A DNA stretch of 64,000 bases from an uncultured Duncaniella sp. (lineage in GTDB: Bacteria; Bacteroidota; Bacteroidia; Bacteroidales; Muribaculaceae), in NCBI GenBank assembly GCA_910586305.1, contig CAJUGS010000005.1, forward strand, positions 1-64,000, read 5' to 3'. Both the position numbers and the translations under genes were made by a program. Of the stretch, positions 58,272-64,000 are shown one piece after another. Each line of letters opens with the position of its first letter. Position 1 is the first letter of the stretch. Below the pieces are notes generated by a model. That model was not told where the DNA came from. It saw only the letters and a list, made by a program, of their open reading frames with translations, and did no database searches.

Positions 58272-61200
58272 TTATTCTTTTTCTTTCTCCACTTTTTCCT
58301 CGTTTACTTCTTTTACTTCTTTTTTCTTTTCCTGGTTTCTTCGGATGCGTCTGAGCCATCCTAAGGGATTGATTGTGTCAAATTCACGTTTGAACACAAT
58401 GCCTATACCCTGAGTTGTGAGGGCGCTCTTTAGATAGTAGTTCTGATCGTTGTATCGGTTGTAGGCTTTGAGTTGGAATGTGCCTGCACGGTTGAGCAGA
58501 TAGCGTATGTCAAAGTCTCCGATGAAGCTATTATTGTTGAGCGACTTGTCACGATAGCCCAGATTGCCGTTCAGCAACAGGCGGTTGTCGAGCAGGTGGC
58601 TCGACAGAGCTACGTCAACTTCCACATCTGAGAAGTCGCTGCGGTCACTTCTTATGGCCGGTGTTATGCTCCAGTTGTCGGACAGCTGGCCGAGCATTGA
58701 CCCGAGTCGTGACGACAGGGTGGACGAGGCTACAGAAACAAGTTCATTGCCGTGTGTGGCCGACATATAATCGGGAGTATAGAAGCGGTTTAGGGCGAGC
58801 AGGTATATAATCTGGCGGTCCATCATCTCATCGGTCGATACAATAGAGCGTACTTTCCTGTATGTATCGGCTGTGAGCGACGGAAACTCGAGGTCAAAAG
58901 CTATCTCCGGCTGTCGCATATCTCCTCTTGCCATAAGCAGAGCGTTGACTCTGACATTTGTGCGGTTGAGTTCCGGATCGTCGAGGAATGATTTGTCAAG
59001 ATCACTCAGATTGGCGTTGGTGGTATAGGAGGCTGTGATGTCGAGATGCGCCGAGTAGGGGTCGCCTCGGAATTCTATACTGCTTCCTTCGCGTATGATG
59101 AAATCCTTTACCACGATGTCTTGTAGGGTGAAGTTGTAAGCACCGCGATTGAGGGTGTATTTGCCCCACATATTCAGTTCGCCTGTCGAGTCGTAGAGCA
59201 TACGAAGATGTCCGGAGCCGTGGGCTGTGATTTTGTCGCCGCCCACGGGATCCATTATAAGGTATAGTGTTGCCGATGGAGTGACATCGATATTGAACTC
59301 CATCTTATATTCTGTTGGCGGGCCTGATTCTTCTTTCTTTATGCGGTCGCGAAGTTGTCTCACTATTATTGGGGTGGGATCGAGGGCTGCAAGTGAATCC
59401 TTGCGGGCCTTGTCGCGGTCGCGGAAAGTGATGAAGTTGTATTCTGCGCTTTGTTCGCGGTCGTCAAGCACGAAGGTAAATGCCGAGCCGGCCTCGGTAG
59501 CCATATTGACAGCTATGTCTATGTGGCCGGGTCGTCCGTTCACACTCGCTCCTCCACGTCCGAAAATGCGGCCATACCAGGGATCCTGCGATTCTCGTTC
59601 GCTAACATCGTAGACAAGCAGGTTGGTGGCATCGGTGATATCAAAGGTGAATGTCGGATTGCGGAACTGTTCGTGGCCAACACGGCCCGAGAGTATGGCG
59701 CTTTTTCCATACTTGTCTTTAAGCACCACATCCTTGAATTCTATGAGGCCGGGACGAAGATGAACCGAGTCGCTGACGTGATACGTGGTGTTGGTGAAGT
59801 CGAGTTTGAGTCCGAAGTTGTCGGCATATATGTCGCCCTCCATATCAAGGTCTTTGAAGGTGCCGTAGAGATGGGCGTCGCCCGAGACGGTGCCTGAGAT
59901 TTTGGACGTAAATGCGGCCATAAATGGCAGCATGAATTCAACAGGACTGTCTTCGGCATGGAAACGGAAGTTGAGTGCCTCGGTAATGGGATTTATGAAT
60001 CCGCGCACTCTGGCTTCCTTGCCGTTGGCCTGGCTGATATCGGCATTGATGATTATGTCTTTTGTGTCAGTGTCCCAGTATGATACGATTTCACCGTCGC
60101 CCATTACACACCGGTTGTAGCTAAGTCCTTTCACGGAGAGTTTGGGTGTGTAGAGCACCGGTTGCTTTGTGAGCAGCGACTCACCGTAGAGCAGACCTGT
60201 GGCACGTCCTCCGAAGTTCACGGCATCACTGATGGCAAGAGTCTCAAAAATGTAGTCGAGGTCGATATGGTCGAGAGCTATAGTCACGCGGTCGGTCGAG
60301 TCTGCCGAAGCCACACCGTTGATGGAGAGCTTCTGCCCGCTGCGTCCTCCTCCGAAGTCGTCTACGGTGATGCGTCCTGGAGTGATGTCAATTATACCCG
60401 GGAACACGTTCCACGCTGTGTCGTTGAACACAAGTTGTGTAGGATGGAATTCCACTCGGGTTTCCACCCCGCCAGCTTCGGGAATACGCGCCACGGATGT
60501 CGAAAAGTCGAGGTCGCCATGGAAATCTTTGTCTCGGTCCACTTTCCAGCTTATGCCGGTACGCAGGCGGTCGTTGCCACCCGATGAAGCGAGTTTCACC
60601 TGCATCTGTCCGTTCTTGGTCGGGAGTGTGGTGCCCGCGTCGAGCAGGCAGCTGTGGTCGGAGCCGTTGACCACAAGTGCCAGTGAACTGTTTTCCACAA
60701 GCTTGTCCTTGTTTTTGAGGTAGGGTGCGTCAAGTCTGACGCTGAGTGATCTCGAGTCGGGATCGGTGGCACCCCGGAGGGTGACCGGATAAATAAATTC
60801 GACAGGAAGCTTAAAGAAGCGAGATAAAGTGGTGTCGGGGTGGATTGTGATATCGAGAGAGGCCAGCGAACTCAGCGGTGTCACCGTCATGCTGTCTGCC
60901 TGTTCCCCATTTTCAGATGCAGGCGTAGTGGCGAGTGCGGGAAAGATGTCGGCCACAAGTGATTTCATATCCTTGGCAAGACCCTTGAATGTGTACTGTC
61001 CTTCGAGTGTTATGTCGGCAAGAGGACTTGTGAGGGATACCGTGCGTATGGAGTCGGCGAGATTGGCCTCTACATCCACAGAACGGAGTGAGACACGTTT
61101 TTTCTCTTCTCCATAAGCCATTTCAAGGTCCTGGAAGCGTAGCCATCCTGTGATGTCATTAGGTGTGCGCCCTTCAAGAGAAGAGTCTATGACACCGCTG

Positions 61201-62855
61201 ATCACCGAAGAGGCCATGGCCGATCCGGGGCGGGCAAATGGTTCGAGAGCTATCGTTCGGATATCGGCAAAGAGTTCTGTTGCCGGTCGCTCACCGGCCA
61301 GATCGTGGCCGCCCGACAGTGTAAGGTCAATTCCGGGAGAGGCTGAGTTGAGGGTAAAGTCGACGTGTCGGTTGGCAAATGCTGCCGAAGCTGAGATGTC
61401 GGTAAAAGTATTGTTGCGATAAGTTATGGTGGCGATATCTGCCTCGGCAGTGCCGTCGATGGCACCTTTCTTACCTATGGCAAGATCGGCACGACACTCT
61501 AAAGCCACTTCTGTGAACTGTGCGCCTCCTTTGCCAAGCAGGGCTGAGGGATTGAAACCATCTGTGGTGATTGTGCCGTCTATTTTCAGAGGTGCGTTCG
61601 TTGAAGTCTGCGATACACCGCAATCTATGTCTATGTTGCCACAGTCGGTCAGTATCGACCCGTTTATATCAGCATTTTTCGCAGATGCTCCCACCGAAGC
61701 AAGCAGATTGACATTGCCAAGTGGAGCGAGTTTCTTTAGCTTGTCATACAGATGGTGACCCGGTGTCTCCGGACGAGCGAGCAGAGCGAGCGCATCGGGT
61801 ATATTTACGTTGACGCTCAGACGATCCAGATCAATTGACAGTCCATCGGAACCGAGACCACGTATTTCACCATTGGTTTGTATATATGTGTCATGGTCGC
61901 GTAGAGAGATTGACAGTCTGTTGACCATCAAGCTGTCCCGGCATCCTGAGATGTCAATCTCGAGATCGGCCGGAGTATGCATATCCGCGAGTACGGGTAC
62001 GAGCGGGGCGAGATCGGCAGGTGTAATGTGGGCATCGGGCAGAGTGGTTATGCGTGTGTTAATATCGGCCACATCTAATTTGCCGTTTAGAACCGATGGG
62101 ATAGTGATTTCGTCGAACGAGATTCCCGACTCCGGCATCTGTATTGTGAGATTGTTGACTATGGATTTCTCACGGTCGAGTCTCACGTAAGCCGACAGAT
62201 TTCTCACAGAGAGCCCGCTCTGCTCGGATGCGGCAAGGCGTTTCACCTCGGCCTCAATTAGGCTGTCGCTTATGCGCGGAGCTCGCAGATCGGCACGGAT
62301 ATCGGTCACTGAGATATGGTTCGGGTCAAATTTCCCCTCGCCATGTTGCGGAGCCGAACTGACATTATAGTCAAGCCTTGATTGGCGTACCACCACCATA
62401 TTCACAGCCAGGTCGAAATGAGAAGGCTCCTTCTTCTCCTTTTTCTTGAACCTCGCGATAATCGGGTCGATGTTCAGTGGTGCGTTGGCTGAGTCGCGCC
62501 GCAGTGAGATATACGCGCCCACAAGTTCGGCATAGGTTATCACCGGCTTGCGGTTCCACAGGCTTTCTCCTATACTGATTCCGGCTCCGAGATGCTCTAC
62601 ATTCAGTGCGGTATCGCCGTCGAGGTCAAGGACGGTGACCGAGCGTAGTGTCAGACGGTTGAACGGAGCTACGCTCACCTCACCTATTTCAACACGAGTT
62701 CCCAGTAGTGATGTCAGTTCTCGTTCGGCTATGGATCCGATACGGTGCTGGAATGAGGGAAGTGACAGGAGTATATACAGCATCGTTGGCACCGCCAGAG
62801 GCAGTGCCAACGCTATTACTAATATAGTGCGTATAGTCCTGTAGAAGGTTTTCAC
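58272..62855 (-). CDS. tamB: Translocation and assembly module protein TamB
   Basis: A 1527-residue AsmA-like/TamB protein with an N-terminal membrane anchor (about 8-32, TILVIALALPLAVPTMLYILL) and a very long beta-rich groove built of repeated strands. The final third is the TamB (DUF490) domain (about 1130-1490; DDREQSAEYNFITF, GELNMWGKYTLNRGAYNFTLQDIVVKDF, RLLLNGNLGYRD, IGIVFKREF). Such proteins bridge the inner and outer membranes and move lipids or aid barrel assembly. A highly charged tail (about 1505-1527, rich in Lys and Glu) is unusual. It begins with GTG, 12 bases after the thioredoxin-fold gene, so they are cotranscribed. Confidence 0.92.
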   Translation of the reverse strand: MKTFYRTIRTILVIALALPLAVPTMLYILLSLPSFQHRIGSIAERELTSLLGTRVEIGEVSVAPFNRLTLRSVTVLDLDGDTALNVEHLGAGISIGESLWNRKPVITYAELVGAYISLRRDSANAPLNIDPIIARFKKKEKKEPSHFDLAVNMVVVRQSRLDYNVSSAPQHGEGKFDPNHISVTDIRADLRAPRISDSLIEAEVKRLAASEQSGLSVRNLSAYVRLDREKSIVNNLTIQMPESGISFDEITIPSVLNGKLDVADINTRITTLPDAHITPADLAPLVPVLADMHTPADLEIDISGCRDSLMVNRLSISLRDHDTYIQTNGEIRGLGSDGLSIDLDRLSVNVNIPDALALLARPETPGHHLYDKLKKLAPLGNVNLLASVGASAKNADINGSILTDCGNIDIDCGVSQTSTNAPLKIDGTITTDGFNPSALLGKGGAQFTEVALECRADLAIGKKGAIDGTAEADIATITYRNNTFTDISASAAFANRHVDFTLNSASPGIDLTLSGGHDLAGERPATELFADIRTIALEPFARPGSAMASSVISGVIDSSLEGRTPNDITGWLRFQDLEMAYGEEKKRVSLRSVDVEANLADSIRTVSLTSPLADITLEGQYTFKGLAKDMKSLVADIFPALATTPASENGEQADSMTVTPLSSLASLDITIHPDTTLSRFFKLPVEFIYPVTLRGATDPDSRSLSVRLDAPYLKNKDKLVENSSLALVVNGSDHSCLLDAGTTLPTKNGQMQVKLASSGGNDRLRTGISWKVDRDKDFHGDLDFSTSVARIPEAGGVETRVEFHPTQLVFNDTAWNVFPGIIDITPGRITVDDFGGGRSGQKLSINGVASADSTDRVTIALDHIDLDYIFETLAISDAVNFGGRATGLLYGESLLTKQPVLYTPKLSVKGLSYNRCVMGDGEIVSYWDTDTKDIIINADISQANGKEARVRGFINPITEALNFRFHAEDSPVEFMLPFMAAFTSKISGTVSGDAHLYGTFKDLDMEGDIYADNFGLKLDFTNTTYHVSDSVHLRPGLIEFKDVVLKDKYGKSAILSGRVGHEQFRNPTFTFDITDATNLLVYDVSERESQDPWYGRIFGRGGASVNGRPGHIDIAVNMATEAGSAFTFVLDDREQSAEYNFITFRDRDKARKDSLAALDPTPIIVRQLRDRIKKEESGPPTEYKMEFNIDVTPSATLYLIMDPVGGDKITAHGSGHLRMLYDSTGELNMWGKYTLNRGAYNFTLQDIVVKDFIIREGSSIEFRGDPYSAHLDITASYTTNANLSDLDKSFLDDPELNRTNVRVNALLMARGDMRQPEIAFDLEFPSLTADTYRKVRSIVSTDEMMDRQIIYLLALNRFYTPDYMSATHGNELVSVASSTLSSRLGSMLGQLSDNWSITPAIRSDRSDFSDVEVDVALSSHLLDNRLLLNGNLGYRDKSLNNNSFIGDFDIRYLLNRAGTFQLKAYNRYNDQNYYLKSALTTQGIGIVFKREFDTINPLGWLRRIRRNQEKKKEVKEVNEEKVEKEKE

Positions 62856-62867
62856 CGTACCGGCGCT

Positions 62868-63968
62868 CTACATGACGGATGCCACAGCGCGATCGAGCTC
62901 TGAGATGTCGCTCACGCGCTCGGCTATCACTCCCTGGCGGTTGATGACATAGGTGGTGGGAATAGCCGTCACGTTGTAGTTGATGAGGTTGATGTTGCCA
63001 TCGGTAGAGAGATTGTTGAGCACGCATATCCACGGAAGGTTGGCTGCTGTCTGTTTCCATGCATATTCGTCTGTATCGAGCGATACCTGGTAGATCTCAA
63101 CTCCCTGTGAGCGGTATTTCTCATACACTTTGTTGAGGACGATATTGAAAGCAGGAGACCACTCGGCAGTATAGGCTGTGAAGTTGAGTATTACGGGACG
63201 GCCTTTTTCAGTGATTTCGTGCAGGGAACGTTCCACACCTTTGCGGTCGTAGAGCTTGAGTTCGAACGACCCCACTTCCTGGGCCTCGATGGTATTGGCC
63301 GGAGCCGCGCCAGATGGTCGGCGGTTGTCGAGATAGAGTTTTTTCAGATATGTCGTGCGGGGGTCCGACGGGCGGTTGCTGGTGAAGGAGTTGGCCACGG
63401 CACCTATGATGCGGTGGTCAAGCGACACCGATGGATTGAAGAGCGGTTTGCCGTCAATCTTTTTGCTGATGGCGTAGTAGGCCACGATTCCGTCCGGGTC
63501 GGCCAGTATCATTTTGCCAAGCTCGCGCTTAAGCTCTTCGTCAGCTATCACGCCGGCAGGTCCTTTCTGTGCAGCCGATACGGCAAGCATTGAGTCCACT
63601 TTTGCAAGATTCTCAGCTTCCGGTGAGCCAGAAATGGTATGGTTGGCCATAATATCCGGAGCAGTGGCTGTGATTGTCACAGTCTCGACAGAATCGATAG
63701 GGAAGTAGAGTGAGTTGGTTCCTGTGCGCAGACGGTAGATGTCGGGATAGCCCTGTGGAGCGTGAGAGTAGTCAAAGCGTCCTTTACTGTCGGGCTTGAT
63801 GGTGTCGATGGTATACCATCCGCCCTGGTTGTTGCCTTCGAGCAGCACAATATCAGTGTCCGAGAGTCCGTCGATGGTGCCGTGGATGCGCCATTTGTCA
63901 TTGCTGCCAGAGCACGAGCTGACGATGATAGCGGCGGCGGCAACCGCAGTCAGAGATATATGTTTCAT
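62868..63968 (-). CDS. Thioredoxin-fold lipoprotein without CxxC
   Basis: A 366-residue lipoprotein (VSSC, Cys19) from the ATG at 63968. Residues about 25-115 resemble the DUF4369-type domain (WRIHGTIDGLSDTDIVLLEG, GRFDYSH), followed by a helical part and a C-terminal TlpA/AhpC-TSA-like domain (about 235-365; FELKLYDRKGVERSLHEI, RPVILNFTAYTAEWSPAFN, VTAIPTTYVINRQGVI with cis-Pro). Where active enzymes have WCxxC the sequence is TAEWSPA, and the only other cysteine is in WICVLN. So it cannot perform thioredoxin chemistry; a binding or structural role is likely. It leads tamB. The region beyond 63968 holds nothing visible. Confidence 0.85.
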   Translation of the reverse strand: MKHISLTAVAAAAIIVSSCSGSNDKWRIHGTIDGLSDTDIVLLEGNNQGGWYTIDTIKPDSKGRFDYSHAPQGYPDIYRLRTGTNSLYFPIDSVETVTITATAPDIMANHTISGSPEAENLAKVDSMLAVSAAQKGPAGVIADEELKRELGKMILADPDGIVAYYAISKKIDGKPLFNPSVSLDHRIIGAVANSFTSNRPSDPRTTYLKKLYLDNRRPSGAAPANTIEAQEVGSFELKLYDRKGVERSLHEITEKGRPVILNFTAYTAEWSPAFNIVLNKVYEKYRSQGVEIYQVSLDTDEYAWKQTAANLPWICVLNNLSTDGNINLINYNVTAIPTTYVINRQGVIAERVSDISELDRAVASVM

Positions 63969-64000
63969 TGGTCTTGCGTGGGTTGTCATGAATACGAGAT

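Overview
This window looks like the chromosome of a gut-type Bacteroidales bacterium, and the Muribaculaceae or a near relative is my best guess. The evidence is a SusC/SusD glycan-uptake locus, lipoprotein and DUF families typical of the order (DUF3826, DUF6089, DUF6242, GldB-like, two tandem OmpH/Skp), tandem Skp-BamA-UppS gene order, and many start regions carrying the Bacteroidota -7 box TAnnTTTG. No rRNA, tRNA, CRISPR array or insertion sequence was recognised. The taxonomic guess is an inference from gene content only.

Region 1 (1-3760) is the end of an integrated mobile element. It is visibly AT-rich, holds a tightly packed plus-strand row of small unknown genes flanked by an ASCH-like gene and a decayed relative of it, and closes with a minus-strand tyrosine recombinase that has lost several standard catalytic residues. 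It abuts groEL.

Region 2 (3769-5850) is groES-groEL, with a candidate sigma-54 promoter and a perfect 20-bp palindrome upstream instead of CIRCE.

Region 3 (5881-19890) is a polysaccharide utilisation locus on the minus strand, probably for pectin. In order of transcription it encodes an exported TIM-barrel isomerase-like protein, a beta-helix surface lipoprotein, SusC, SusD, a PL1 pectate lyase, a DUF3826 protein and a large beta-helix/TIM-barrel protein. Hairpin terminators lie inside it, after susD and after the lyase, so output is probably graded.

Region 4 (20078-31353) has a Bcr/CflA-type exporter, then a minus-strand set for riboflavin (ribBA) and envelope building: LptF/G permease, two Skp chaperones, BamA, UppS, a DUF6089 barrel and a DUF6242 lipoprotein.

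Region 5 (31500-50150) carries housekeeping genes on the minus strand: pnp, prfB (with an intact programmed +1 frameshift), tig, a secreted GH13 enzyme, a TPR protein, glnS, alaS, an MCE-domain lipid-transport protein and a SPOR-domain amidase. A divergent GldB-like lipoprotein follows, then an acetate/succinate CoA-transferase.

Region 6 (50197-63968) has a small membrane protein divergent from miaB-yqgE, then a compact exopolysaccharide locus (Wza-like, Wzc-like kinase, polymerase-like membrane protein, one GT2). It converges on tamB, which is preceded by a thioredoxin-fold lipoprotein that has no CxxC.

The most interesting leads are the groES control region, the degenerate integrase, the hairpin-partitioned glycan locus with its exported TIM-barrel protein and clustered TGTCA sites, a 26-bp perfect hairpin after prfB, and the cysteine-less thioredoxin-fold lipoprotein. 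I did not see a clear-cut new defence or mobile system.
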